Position numbers and translations under genes: made by a program. 64,000 nucleotides of DNA, taken from Bin5 sp965208965 (GTDB lineage Bacteria > Chloroflexota > Anaerolineae > Caldilineales > Caldilineaceae). Location of the stretch: the NCBI GenBank assembly GCA_965208965.1, contig OZ242384.1:2790001-2854000 (forward strand). Reading direction: 5' to 3'. The notes below the pieces were generated by a model. That model searched no databases. It was not told the origin of the DNA and saw only the letters and a list, made by a program, of their open reading frames with translations. Positions 9,198-18,329 of the stretch are shown here, in pieces. Positions within the stretch are counted from its first letter, which is position 1. The number at the start of each line of letters is the position of its first letter.

Positions 9198-10919
9198 ATG
9201 AACACTTCTGAGTCGCTCGCCGTCGCCCGCGGCGACCAACCCGCCGACCTTTTGCTGCGCAACGGACGCGTGGTCAATGTTTTTTCCGGGGAAATCGAAG
9301 ACTCCGACGTCGCGCTGTTTGGTGGACGTATTGCCGGTGTCGGTGCGGGCTACTCAGCCGTGGAATCGGTCGATCTGCAAGGGGCCTTCATTGCACCGGG
9401 CCTGATAGACGCTCATGTTCACATTGAAAGCAGCCTCTGCCTGCCCGCCCAGTTCGCCGCCGCCGTCGTTCCATGCGGCGTGACGACGGTCGTGGCCGAC
9501 CCCCACGAGATCGCCAATGTGGCGGGCGTGGACGGCGTCCGGTATATGGCCGAGTGCAGCAGAGCTCTCCCTCTACAAGTGGTTCTGATGGCCCCCTCAG
9601 CCGTGCCCGCCACACATATGGAGACGAGCGGCGCCTCACTTTCGGCCGAAGACCTGGCCGCGCTGCTTGAGGAAGGAACGGTCCATGGGTTGGCCGAGTT
9701 GATGAACTTTCCCGGCGTCGTCTACGGCGATCCTGACGTGCTTGCCAAAATGGCTGCCTTTGGCGGGCGGCCCCTGGATGGCCACGCGCCTGCACTCAGC
9801 GGCCCGGCGCTCAATGCATACGCAGCGGCAGGCGCTGGCAGTGACCATGAGTGCGCAACAGTGGCAGAAGCGGCTGAGAAGCTGGCGCGCGGCTTCTACA
9901 TCTTGATTCGAAAGGCGACAAATGCTAATGATCTGGATGCGTTGCTCCCGCTGGTAAACGAGCACAATAACCGGCGCATCTGCTTGTGCACGGACGACCG
10001 TATCCCCAGCGATCTCATCATGCAGGGAAGCATCGACCACTTGCTAAGAGAAACCATTGCATTTGGAATCGAACCTGTAACTGCTTTCCGCATGGCGACG
10101 CTTAACAGCGCCGAATGGTTCGGCCTGCATGATCGCGGCGCTGTTGCCCCTGGCCGCCGTGCGGACCTGATTGTGTTTGACGACTTGCGTGCGCCAAGTG
10201 CTGCACAGGTCTATGCCGGTGGCCGCCTGTGGGCAGAAGACGGCCGGCTCTTGGGCGACCCCTATCAGGACCCGGCTCCAGTTCCTGCGGTTGTTTCTTC
10301 CTCTGTCAGAGTTGCCTGGGACGCCTTCGATCTGCGCATCCCGGCTGACGGCGCGCGGGTGCGAGTGATCGGTTCGCTGCAGGATCAGTTGCTTACGGAA
10401 GAACGCATCATTGCCCCGCTTGTCAAAGATGGCCAGGCGATGGCTGACCCGGCGCGAGACATTTTGAAGATGGCTGTGGTCGACAGGCACACAGCCAGCG
10501 GGGCGACAGGCCTGGGATTCATTCAGGGTTTCGGTCTCAATCGTGGTGCCATCGCCGGCACAGTCGCCCACGACCATCACAATTTGGTTGTCATCGGCGC
10601 GGATGACGAATCGATGACGACAGCAGCCAGAACCGTGGCAGAGATGGGAGGAGGACTGGCTGTCGCCGAGGGTACGCAGGCGCTGGCGACGCTGCCACTG
10701 CCGGTTGCAGGCCTGATGAGCGACCGGCCGCTCGGCGAAGTACGCAATCGGTATGACTCTCTGCTCGACGCGTCACACGAATTCGGCTCTTCGATTCGGG
10801 ATCCGTTCATGGCGATGAGTTTTATGGCACTGGAAGTGATCCCAAAGTTGAAACTGACGGACCAGGGCCTTGTGGATGTCGAGGCTTTCGACATCGTCGA
10901 CCTGTTTGTAAGCGAGTAA
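9198..10919 (+). CDS. ade: Adenine deaminase
   Basis: 573 residues from the ATG at 9198; a TTG at 9183 is in frame, but GAAGGGA sits between them as the ribosome binding site. Amidohydrolase-superfamily enzyme converting adenine to hypoxanthine and ammonia in purine salvage. The metal-binding motif DAHVHIESS is the adenine-deaminase form, followed by VADPHEIANV and GHAPALSG. The long C-terminal domain (DHHNLVVIG, then PFMAMSFMAL) is typical of this family rather than of adenosine deaminase. It is divergent to ribokinase and 78 bp upstream of an aminotransferase. Confidence 0.93.
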   Translation: MNTSESLAVARGDQPADLLLRNGRVVNVFSGEIEDSDVALFGGRIAGVGAGYSAVESVDLQGAFIAPGLIDAHVHIESSLCLPAQFAAAVVPCGVTTVVADPHEIANVAGVDGVRYMAECSRALPLQVVLMAPSAVPATHMETSGASLSAEDLAALLEEGTVHGLAELMNFPGVVYGDPDVLAKMAAFGGRPLDGHAPALSGPALNAYAAAGAGSDHECATVAEAAEKLARGFYILIRKATNANDLDALLPLVNEHNNRRICLCTDDRIPSDLIMQGSIDHLLRETIAFGIEPVTAFRMATLNSAEWFGLHDRGAVAPGRRADLIVFDDLRAPSAAQVYAGGRLWAEDGRLLGDPYQDPAPVPAVVSSSVRVAWDAFDLRIPADGARVRVIGSLQDQLLTEERIIAPLVKDGQAMADPARDILKMAVVDRHTASGATGLGFIQGFGLNRGAIAGTVAHDHHNLVVIGADDESMTTAARTVAEMGGGLAVAEGTQALATLPLPVAGLMSDRPLGEVRNRYDSLLDASHEFGSSIRDPFMAMSFMALEVIPKLKLTDQGLVDVEAFDIVDLFVSE

Positions 10920-10997
10920 TGGAATCAGTTTCCCGCGTTTCCGGCATTTTCCGAAACAGATAGAACACAATTAAACGAATCCTGCGAGGCAATACGA

Positions 10998-12191
10998 ATG
11001 TTTGAGACGATAACCTCCGCACCTGCCGATGCGATTTTGGGATTGACGGATGCCTTCAAAGAGGACCTCAATCCGAACAAGATTAACCTGGGCGTCGGCG
11101 TGTACAAAGATGGCGGCGGTCAGACTCCTGTGCTGGCCACCGTTAAGGAGGCCGAACAGCGCCTGCTGTGTTCGGAGGCGACAAAGAGCTATCTACCCAT
11201 CGATGGACTGGCGGAATACGGGCGTTTGAGCCAGCAGCTCGTCTTTGGTCGCGAACATCCAATTCTGAGCAAAGGGCGTGCGGCCACTGTGCAGACGCCC
11301 GGAGGGACCGGAGCACTGCGCGTGGCTGCTGATTTCGTGCGTCGGATATTTCCTCAGGCGACGGTCTGGCTGAGCGACCCGACCTGGCCGAATCATCCCA
11401 ATGTGTTCGGTTCGGCGGCGCTGCAGGTACAATCCTATCCCTACTTTGGGGCACCAACCAACGGAGTAGCCTTTGACCGCATGATGGCCTCGCTTGAGAC
11501 GATCCCTACAGGGGATGTCCTGCTGCTCCATGGCTGTTGCCACAACCCTACCGGCGCCGATCTCTCGCCGCAACAGTGGCAGGCGGTCGCTTCCGTTTGC
11601 GCCAATCGCGGCATTCTGCCTCTGCTGGACTTCGCCTACCAGGGCTTTGGCGACGGGCTGGATGAAGACGCGACCGGCGTCCGAATCGTCGCGGACCACT
11701 GCCGCGAGATCCTGGTCGCCACCTCCTATTCCAAGAACTTCGGACTGTACAGCGAGCGTGTTGGCGCGTTGACCCTGGTTGCCGACAGCGCAGAGGCAGC
11801 GGATGCTGCCAACAGCCATTTGAAGATCTGTGTGCGCACCAACTATTCGAATCCCCCCGCCCACGGCGGCCAGATCGTGGCGGAAATCCTTGGAGATCAT
11901 GAGCTGCGTAAACGCTGGGAGAAAGAACTGGCGGAGATGCGCAACCGCATCAACGACATGCGCCACCTGTTTGTAGAGACGTTGGACGAGCAAGGTGCCG
12001 GACGTGACTTTTCGTTCATCGCCCGCCAGCGGGGCATGTTCAGTTACAGCGGTCTGACGCCGGCGCAAGTGCAAGCACTTCGCGAGCGCCATTCCGTCTA
12101 TGTCGTAGGCTCCGGCCGCATCAACGTGGCCGGGATGACCGAAGCCAACATGGATTATCTCTGTGAGGCGATAGCAGACGTACTGAAGTGA
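10998..12191 (+). CDS. Class I-alpha aminotransferase (aspartate/aromatic amino acid, AspC/TyrB type)
   Basis: 397 residues. PLP enzyme moving an amino group between aspartate or aromatic amino acids and 2-oxoglutarate. The start reads like AspC/TyrB (PNKINLGVGVYKDGGGQTPVL). The PLP-lysine motif is SYSKNFGLYSERVGAL, and the HGCCHNPTGAD segment holds the conserved Asn-Pro-Thr-Gly. A C-terminal Arg for the substrate carboxylate is in SGRINVAGM. GAGG lies 8 nt before the ATG. It ends 14 bp before the convergent DUF5615 gene. Confidence 0.9.
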   Translation: MFETITSAPADAILGLTDAFKEDLNPNKINLGVGVYKDGGGQTPVLATVKEAEQRLLCSEATKSYLPIDGLAEYGRLSQQLVFGREHPILSKGRAATVQTPGGTGALRVAADFVRRIFPQATVWLSDPTWPNHPNVFGSAALQVQSYPYFGAPTNGVAFDRMMASLETIPTGDVLLLHGCCHNPTGADLSPQQWQAVASVCANRGILPLLDFAYQGFGDGLDEDATGVRIVADHCREILVATSYSKNFGLYSERVGALTLVADSAEAADAANSHLKICVRTNYSNPPAHGGQIVAEILGDHELRKRWEKELAEMRNRINDMRHLFVETLDEQGAGRDFSFIARQRGMFSYSGLTPAQVQALRERHSVYVVGSGRINVAGMTEANMDYLCEAIADVLK

Positions 12192-12205
12192 ATGTGGGAT
12201 ATGAA

Positions 12206-12574
12206 CTATGGGAAGAAAGGGAGAAATCTGATTGTGTTCTGGTATTCATGCGGTTCGGATGCTCCCCAGACAAGCTGTAGCTCAGTTGCAATTTGACCAG
12301 TGGTCATCTTGGCATTGAGCACGAATACTGCCGGCGCTATCCGTCCCTCTGCAATGAATTCGCGTAAATGTTCGAACATTGAATTCCGGTTGTTCGTGAT
12401 AAGCGTGTATTCATTTCGGGCGCACCAGTCCAGGATTGCAGGATCGGACGTACCGTTTTTGGGGACACCGGGATCACCGACGCGCCATACTGTCATCTCC
12501 GGCTCCTTCCCATGAAGGGCGTCACGCAGTACTGGGTTTACGTTCTCATCAAGCAGGAAGCGAAACCGGTTCAC
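12206..12574 (-). CDS. DUF5615 PIN-like protein, probable toxin of a DUF433/DUF5615 pair
   Basis: 122 residues with GTG start. DUF5615 proteins have a PIN-like fold; here the acidic positions are LLDENV near the N-terminus, SDPAILDWC, and LITNNRNSM where PIN domains usually carry an Asp. The family is regularly encoded behind DUF433 genes and is taken to be a nuclease toxin of a VapBC-like system, which is inferred and not shown here. It overlaps the upstream DUF433 gene by four bases (GTGA), the classic coupling of antitoxin to toxin. Confidence 0.78.
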   Translation of the reverse strand: MNRFRFLLDENVNPVLRDALHGKEPEMTVWRVGDPGVPKNGTSDPAILDWCARNEYTLITNNRNSMFEHLREFIAEGRIAPAVFVLNAKMTTGQIATELQLVWGASEPHEYQNTIRFLPFFP

Positions 12575-12891
12575 GGAGAGTCACGTTGTGCGGCAAGCCG
12601 TCGAAGCCGCAAAATGACTGGCGGCAAGTTTTCTTCCTGCTCGCGTCGCATTCTCTCTCCGTGCTCTAACCAGTCTACGATATACGCTTCAACTTTCTCT
12701 CGATTGTGCAAATAGTAAAGGATCGTCGCGTAAACTTGCTCCAGTTCAATTGATGGATACGTGTCTGCAATCTGCTCTGCCGTCTGGGAGCGATAGATGT
12801 AATCATAGAGGACAGTTTCTATCCCGACGCGCGTGCCCGCGATGCGGATGTCGTCATCACTTAGAAAACTAAAGTACTGTTCGATTTCCAT
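12571..12891 (-). CDS. DUF433 protein, probable antitoxin
   Basis: 106 residues. DUF433 is a small helix-turn-helix-like domain: here IRIAGTRVGIETVLYDYIYR followed by TAEQIADTYPSIELEQVYA, the usual signature, and YYLHNREKVEAYI. The start at 12891 is chosen because AAGGAG lies 7 nt upstream; the reading frame extends back to 12996 but would overlap the divergent aminotransferase. First gene of a two-gene operon with the DUF5615 partner. The pair sits between two unrelated aminotransferase genes, consistent with insertion. Confidence 0.82.
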   Translation of the reverse strand: MEIEQYFSFLSDDDIRIAGTRVGIETVLYDYIYRSQTAEQIADTYPSIELEQVYATILYYLHNREKVEAYIVDWLEHGERMRREQEENLPPVILRLRRLAAQRDSP

Positions 12892-12947
12892 GTCGAACTC
12901 CTTTCCATTTCCAGCGCAAGTATACCACACCAGGCAGGTGAACCCTG

Positions 12948-14117
12948 ATGAAACCCCTTTCGCAGCTTGTCGAGTCTGTGCCCGGAAGCCCAACAACCCT
13001 GATGATGCAGAAAGGTCGCGAACTCGCCGCGCAAGGGCTGGACGTGATCAATCTGGCCGGAGGCGAGCCGGACGCTGACACGCCCAAGCATGTCCAGCAG
13101 GCGGCTTTTGACGCCATTGCTGCCGGAGACACCCACTATCCGCCCTCCTTCGGCAAGCCGGAGTTGCTGGACGCAATCTGCGCTAAGCTGGAGCGGGAGA
13201 ACAACGTACGGGCTGTACCCGACCAACTGGTGGTAACGCCGGGGGGCAAGTGGGCGATCTACACTACACTGGCATCAACCCTCAACGAGGGTGACGAAGT
13301 CATGATCCTCGATCCTGCCTGGGTGAGCTACGCGCCCATGGTGCGGCTGAACGGGGGGGTGCCCGTGCATGTTCCTCTGCCGGCCTCCGACAACTTTCGC
13401 GTTCGCGCCGCACAGCTGGACGAGCATGTCAGCGAGAGGACCAAGCTACTCATGATCTGTTCGCCCAGCAACCCGACGGGGAGAGTGCTGACCCAGGAGG
13501 AACTCGACGACATCGCCGCCGTGGCGCAGCGGCATGACTTGTATGTCCTCAGCGACGAGATCTACGAACACATTCTCTACGACGGCGCCCTTCACCGCTC
13601 TATTGCCAGTATGCCCGGCATGGCTGAACGAACCATCATCATCAACGGGTTCAGCAAGAGCTACGCGATGACCGGCTGGCGGCTGGCATGGCTCGCTGCG
13701 CCTCTGCCTGTTGCCAAACTGGCCCGCACCTACCAAACCCAGACGGTTACGTCTGCAGCCAGCTTCTCCATGGTTGCGGGGGCAGCCGCTCTTAACGGCC
13801 CCCAGGACTGCGTGCACGAAATGGTCGCCTCTTATGTCCTACGCCGTAACTTCCTTCTGGACGCTTTGGACGAGATACCCGGACTGCGCAGCAGCCCGAT
13901 CGAGGGCGCCTTCTATCTCTTTGCCCAGTTTACGCAGACCGACAAAAAGAGTCTGGAAATCTCTCAGGTCCTGCTGGAGGACGGCCTGCTCGCCACTACG
14001 CCCGGTATCGCCTTTGGAGAAGCAGGTGAAGGCTACGTTCGTTTCAGCTTCGCCACCGCGATGACCGATCTGGAGAAAACAGTCGAACGATTAGCCCGAA
14101 TCGTGCCGGGTCTCTGA
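12948..14117 (+). CDS. Class I aminotransferase (AspB-type, subgroup I-gamma)
   Basis: 389 residues. PLP-dependent aminotransferase with preference for aspartate, aromatic or branched substrates that cannot be told from sequence alone. Visible motifs: NLAGGEPDADTP near residue 35, the cofactor loop VVTPGGKWAIY, CSPSNPTGRV, LSDEIYEHI and the PLP-lysine segment NGFSKSYAMTGWRL. It is not a recent duplicate of the AspC/TyrB-type gene upstream; the two belong to different subgroups. The TauE/SafE permease starts 8 bp after its stop and is probably co-transcribed. Confidence 0.92.
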   Translation: MKPLSQLVESVPGSPTTLMMQKGRELAAQGLDVINLAGGEPDADTPKHVQQAAFDAIAAGDTHYPPSFGKPELLDAICAKLERENNVRAVPDQLVVTPGGKWAIYTTLASTLNEGDEVMILDPAWVSYAPMVRLNGGVPVHVPLPASDNFRVRAAQLDEHVSERTKLLMICSPSNPTGRVLTQEELDDIAAVAQRHDLYVLSDEIYEHILYDGALHRSIASMPGMAERTIIINGFSKSYAMTGWRLAWLAAPLPVAKLARTYQTQTVTSAASFSMVAGAAALNGPQDCVHEMVASYVLRRNFLLDALDEIPGLRSSPIEGAFYLFAQFTQTDKKSLEISQVLLEDGLLATTPGIAFGEAGEGYVRFSFATAMTDLEKTVERLARIVPGL

Positions 14118-14125
14118 GGGTTTCT

Positions 14126-14971
14126 ATGGACATTTCTCCTCTGCAGTATCTACTGGCTATTCTCGCCGGCATTGTCGCCGGCGTAATCAACACGTTGGCC
14201 GGCAGCGGCTCGGCCGTGACGCTGCCAATGCTGATCTTTTTGGGGCTGGATCCTGTTTCGGCGAACGCTACAAACCGGATCGGTGTGATCGTGCAAAACG
14301 TGGTAGGAATCGCTACCTTTGCCCGCGGCGGCCGGATGCAGTTGCGGGCGGAGAAAGACGGCAAGAATCTGTCGGAAAACATTCTGGATGCTGACTCTCT
14401 GCGTTTCGGCCTCTGGCTCACCGCGGCCGGAGTACCCGGTTCACTGATCGGCGCGTACGTGGCGACCCTCTTGGACAGGGACGCGATGAACCTTGCTATC
14501 GGTGGCATGTTGGTTGTCGTCCTTATTACGATTTTCTTAAATCCGACGAAATGGCTGCGTGAAAGATCAGAGGTGCGCAAGGAACGGCCGGAACTCTTTG
14601 TGCTGATTCTTTTCTTCGCCATCGGCATCTATGGCGGCTTCATTCAGGCCGGAGTGGGAGTTTTCCTGGTGACTGCACTGGTATTGGGTGTGGGCTACAC
14701 AATTGTCCACGCCAATGCCGTAAAGCTGATCTTCGTGTTAGCACTAAATGTCGTCGCTTTGGCCACCTTTATCTGGTTGGCGGTGGAAATAAATGTCTGG
14801 ATAGGCGCGCTGATGGCAGTCGGTCAGAGCATAGGCGCCTGGGCCGCAGTGCACTTTGCCGTGACGGTAAAGGACGCCAATCGCTGGGTACGTTATCTCT
14901 TAATTGTTGTCGTCATCTATTCGATTCTGCGCTTCTTCGGCATTCTGGATCTTATCGGCGGCCTTCTTTGA
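14126..14971 (+). CDS. TauE/SafE (TSUP) family anion permease
   Basis: 281 residues with about eight hydrophobic helices. The family exports or imports sulfonates, sulfite or other organic anions. The N-terminal half repeat carries GIVAGVINTLAGSGSAVTLP and the second GGFIQAGVGVFLV, the two glycine-rich half motifs of the family. Immediately downstream of the aminotransferase with TGAGGG as ribosome binding site. A link between transamination and sulfonate handling (taurine-type metabolism) is possible but rests only on adjacency. Confidence 0.88.
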   Translation: MDISPLQYLLAILAGIVAGVINTLAGSGSAVTLPMLIFLGLDPVSANATNRIGVIVQNVVGIATFARGGRMQLRAEKDGKNLSENILDADSLRFGLWLTAAGVPGSLIGAYVATLLDRDAMNLAIGGMLVVVLITIFLNPTKWLRERSEVRKERPELFVLILFFAIGIYGGFIQAGVGVFLVTALVLGVGYTIVHANAVKLIFVLALNVVALATFIWLAVEINVWIGALMAVGQSIGAWAAVHFAVTVKDANRWVRYLLIVVVIYSILRFFGILDLIGGLL

Positions 14972-15139
14972 ATGTTTCAAATTGCAGTCCGATAGAGTAC
15001 GATCTCCGGTCCTGGTGGGTTCGGGGTTGACGAAACACTTTCGGTCATTCCCCAGTTCTGGGAACTCTCGAACTGTTCGACCGGAAGATGAGCGACGACC
15101 AATTGACGTTATGCAGCGGCGAATGACAGGAGCGCCCCA

Positions 15140-17629
15140 ATGAGCAGAACTATCAGCCATGTTACCGTCATCGGCGCCGGTACGATGGGCGCCGCCATCG
15201 CCGGACACCTGGCCAACGCCGGCGTCTCCTCGCACCTGCTCGATGTCTCGCCGACCGAACTGACGCCCGAAGAGCAGGCCAAGGGCTTGTCGCTGGAAGA
15301 CCGGGCAGTCCGCAACCGGATCGCGCAATCAGGACTCGAGCGCATGACCCAGGCCCGGCCGGCCAGCCTCTTCAGCCCCGAACTGGCCGGACTGATCACG
15401 CTGGGCAACGTCGACGACGATCTGGAGGCAGCTGTCGCGCAGAGCGATTGGATTGTCGAGGCCATCGTGGAGCGTCCACGACCCAAACAGGAACTGATGG
15501 CTAGGCTTGACGCCATTGCTCCTGCCGACGCCGTCATCAGTACAAACACCTCCGGCATCCCTATCCATATCATCAGCGCCGGCCGCAGCCAGGCCTTTCA
15601 ACGGCGCTTCCTGGGCACCCACTTTTTCAACCCGCCCCGCTACCTGCGCCTGCTGGAACTGATTCCCGGTGAGCAGACCGACTCCGCCATCGTCGCCGAT
15701 ATGAGGGCATTTGCCGAGAAAAGGCTGGGCAAGGGCGTTGTCATCGCAAGGGACGTGCCCAACTTTGTCGGCAATCGCATGTTCAGCTACATCCTAAGCA
15801 GTCTGCTGGAGTTCGCAGTCGCCAACGACTACACCGTCGAGGAGGTAGACCGGCTGACCGGCACGTTGATTGGAAGGCCCAAGACGGCAACCTTCCGCCT
15901 GCTCGACGTGGTCGGCATTGACGTGGCCTCGCTCGTAGGTGAGCACCTGTACGATATGATCCCCGACGACGAAGATCGGGACACTTTGCGCGGGCCTCTT
16001 GGCACCGAAGTGCTCATGACGCTGCTTCAGAACGGTTTTCTCGGCGCCAAAAGCGGCCAGGGCTTTTACAAGACCGTTGTCGACCGTGAGGGCAGAAAGA
16101 GCTTTTGGGGGCTGGACTTGCAAGCGGCTTCCGAAGGGGAAGTGGACTACATGCAACCGGCTCGCACCAATTGGCCAGGCGTCGACGCTGTAAGAAACGC
16201 CCCTCTGCCCGATCGACTGCGCGGCCTTGTCGCGTCCCGTCCCGCCGGTGAGGACGGGGAGGAAACAGGCGACGAGGCGGCCGGGCTGGTCTGGCACACT
16301 CTCAGCCGCACTCTGGCGTACGCTTCCAAGCGTGTGCCAGAGATCGCGGATAGCCCTATCGATATCGACAACGCAATGAAGTGGGGCTTCGGCTGGGAGA
16401 TGGGGCCGTTCGAAACCTGGGACGCACTTGGTGTCGCTGATACGACGCAGCGTATGGCAGACGAAGGCCTGGCGGTTGCCCCATGGGTGCAGGAAATGCT
16501 GGGCAAAGGTCATGACAGCTTTTACCGGTCTGAAGAATCTTCAGGTCCTGGGGTGAGCGCGGCGTCTATGCAGGTGTACAATCCGCAAACGGGCCAGTAC
16601 GAGTCTGCAGATGATGGCGACCGGGTCGTCAGCATTCCGGCACTCAAACGCGGGCGGGGCGTGCTTGCCGGAAACAGTGCCGCCAGCCTCCTGGACATGG
16701 GCGACGGAGTGCTTCTGCTGGAGTTTCATACCAAGATGAACGCCCTCGACCTTGAGATCAACTCCATCGCCGACGCGGCCATCGAGCGTCTGCATGGGAG
16801 TGCGACCGGGCTGGTGATCGGCAACCAGGGAGGCAACTTCAGCGCTGGAGCAAACCTTTTGCTCATCGGCGCTCTGGCCCAGTCCGGTGACACGGACAAG
16901 CTGGACGCGGCGATCAAGGCGCTGCAACAGATGATCTTGCAGCTGCGCCAGGCGCCCAAGCCTGTCGTGGCGGCGCCATACCAACTGGCCCTCGGCGGCG
17001 GAGCGGAAGTGACGATGTGTGCCGACCGCATTGTGGCGCATGCGGAGCTGTACATTGGCCAGGTCGAGGTTGGAGTCGGTCTGATCCCTGCAGCCGGTGG
17101 GTGCAAGGAGTTGATACGCCGCCTGATCAGCCCACACATGAAGACACAGAATGCTGATCCCTCCTCTCATCTGCAGAGGGTTTTCGAGCTTGTGGCTCTG
17201 GCCAAGGTTTCGACCTCGGCCGCTGAGGCGCGCCAGATGGGCTTTCTGGGTCCTCGTGACCGTGTTGTGATGAACTCCGACCATCTGCTCGCCGAGGCCA
17301 AGGCGGAAGTACTGCGTATGGCTGAAGAAGGCTACGGACCGCCTGCGGTCACAGGTAACATTTATGCTGCCGGACGCGATTACCTGGCCAATCTGCGGGT
17401 GGGTATCTACTCAATGCGTGAAGCACGTTACATCACCGAGCACGAGGCCATCATCGCCGACCAACTGGCGTATGTCCTCTGTGGCGGGGAGCTCAGCCAG
17501 CCGGCCTGGATGGACGAGCAGTATTTCCTCGACCTGGAACGCGAGGGGTTCAAGACCCTGTGTGGCTACCCCAAGAGCCATGAACGCATCTGGCACATGC
17601 TGAAGAACGGTAAGCCGCTGCGAAACTAA
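15140..17629 (+). CDS. fadN: 3-hydroxyacyl-CoA dehydrogenase / enoyl-CoA hydratase fusion, FadN type
   Basis: 829 residues. Bifunctional beta-oxidation enzyme: hydrates enoyl-CoA and oxidises the 3-hydroxyacyl-CoA with NAD. Domain order is dehydrogenase first: Rossmann motif VIGAGTMGAAIAGHL at the N-terminus, GTHFFNPPRYLRLLELI with the catalytic His, then the C-terminal dehydrogenase domains, and the crotonase domain from about residue 525 (NFSAGANLL oxyanion segment; ALGGGAEVTMCADRIV; VEVGVGLIPAAGG). This order matches Bacillus FadN rather than FadB/FadJ. AGGAG lies 8 nt before the ATG. It forms a pathway pair with the thiolase at 18326, but a decayed MNT/HEPN module now lies between them. 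Confidence 0.92.
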   Translation: MSRTISHVTVIGAGTMGAAIAGHLANAGVSSHLLDVSPTELTPEEQAKGLSLEDRAVRNRIAQSGLERMTQARPASLFSPELAGLITLGNVDDDLEAAVAQSDWIVEAIVERPRPKQELMARLDAIAPADAVISTNTSGIPIHIISAGRSQAFQRRFLGTHFFNPPRYLRLLELIPGEQTDSAIVADMRAFAEKRLGKGVVIARDVPNFVGNRMFSYILSSLLEFAVANDYTVEEVDRLTGTLIGRPKTATFRLLDVVGIDVASLVGEHLYDMIPDDEDRDTLRGPLGTEVLMTLLQNGFLGAKSGQGFYKTVVDREGRKSFWGLDLQAASEGEVDYMQPARTNWPGVDAVRNAPLPDRLRGLVASRPAGEDGEETGDEAAGLVWHTLSRTLAYASKRVPEIADSPIDIDNAMKWGFGWEMGPFETWDALGVADTTQRMADEGLAVAPWVQEMLGKGHDSFYRSEESSGPGVSAASMQVYNPQTGQYESADDGDRVVSIPALKRGRGVLAGNSAASLLDMGDGVLLLEFHTKMNALDLEINSIADAAIERLHGSATGLVIGNQGGNFSAGANLLLIGALAQSGDTDKLDAAIKALQQMILQLRQAPKPVVAAPYQLALGGGAEVTMCADRIVAHAELYIGQVEVGVGLIPAAGGCKELIRRLISPHMKTQNADPSSHLQRVFELVALAKVSTSAAEARQMGFLGPRDRVVMNSDHLLAEAKAEVLRMAEEGYGPPAVTGNIYAAGRDYLANLRVGIYSMREARYITEHEAIIADQLAYVLCGGELSQPAWMDEQYFLDLEREGFKTLCGYPKSHERIWHMLKNGKPLRN

Positions 17630-17909
17630 GTGCAGTCTTCAAGCGCGTCTGACTTCGCGCGGATGAAGTGATGGCATATCACTCCTATCGCGAGGCTGCG
17701 GTACTCCAATCTGCATCACCCAGGCCAAGCAGTGAGAGTTTGACTCAATGGGTTCGGAGGAGTAAGATTTCGCTGTTCCTGTTGGAGGTATGAGCGGTCC
17801 GAACCCGGTACCATTGAAGTTGCGGCTACGTTAGGCCCGGATAGAGTGCGCAATGCCGGCATGAGCTATATGTCCATTTGGAGAGGCGCATGCCGACCAG
17901 GAGTTTTCT

Positions 17910-18329
17910 ATGCATGACCAGGCAGTCCTGGCTGGAGACATCCGGCGCATTGTAGAAGTTGCCGATCCTGAAAAAATCATCCTTTTCGGCTCAACTGCGC
18001 GCGCTGACATGACTCGTCACAGCGACCTCGACCTGCTCATCATCAAGGAAGGGGGAGACGCCCTTGACCTGATGGGCCGGATTTACATGAGGCTGCATAG
18101 TGTCGGAACAGCCGTTGACGCGCTCGTGGTCGCGCCGGATGATGTAGAACGTTACAAGAGCAGTCACGCTTTGGTTTTCAGACCCGCCCTCCAAGAGGGC
18201 AAAATCATAAATGAAAACCCCCGAACTCCTTTCTCCCGACGCCCCGGGAGAGTGGACGAATCGCGCCAGTTAGACTACCCGGGCGGCATTTCATGCTACC
18301 CTGATTTTCAAAGGAGCATTTCATCATGA
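17910..18329 (+). CDS. MNT-type minimal nucleotidyltransferase (antitoxin-like), C-terminus abnormal
   Basis: 139 residues. The nucleotidyltransferase signature is intact: FGSTARAD with Gly27-Ser28 and DLD at 39-41, as in MntA-type antitoxins that AMPylate a HEPN toxin. The homologous part ends near residue 100 (FRPALQEGKII); the remaining 40 residues have no family resemblance and read through what should be the start of a HEPN partner, ending 4 bp inside the thiolase gene. This looks like loss of the original stop by a small indel or substitution. AGGAG precedes the ATG. The domain could still be functional. Confidence 0.72.
   Translation: MHDQAVLAGDIRRIVEVADPEKIILFGSTARADMTRHSDLDLLIIKEGGDALDLMGRIYMRLHSVGTAVDALVVAPDDVERYKSSHALVFRPALQEGKIINENPRTPFSRRPGRVDESRQLDYPGGISCYPDFQRSISS
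18211..18273 (+). pseudogene. Remnant of a HEPN-domain partner gene (first 20 codons)
   Basis: In the frame one base off from the nucleotidyltransferase, ATG at 18211 opens a 20-codon stretch containing PDAPGEWTNRA, closely resembling the start of HEPN-domain proteins (a Pro/Asp-rich lead into an EWL-x-RA helix), and stops at TAG 18271. Nothing HEPN-like follows before the thiolase ATG at 18326. The rest of the toxin gene appears deleted. Confidence 0.5.
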
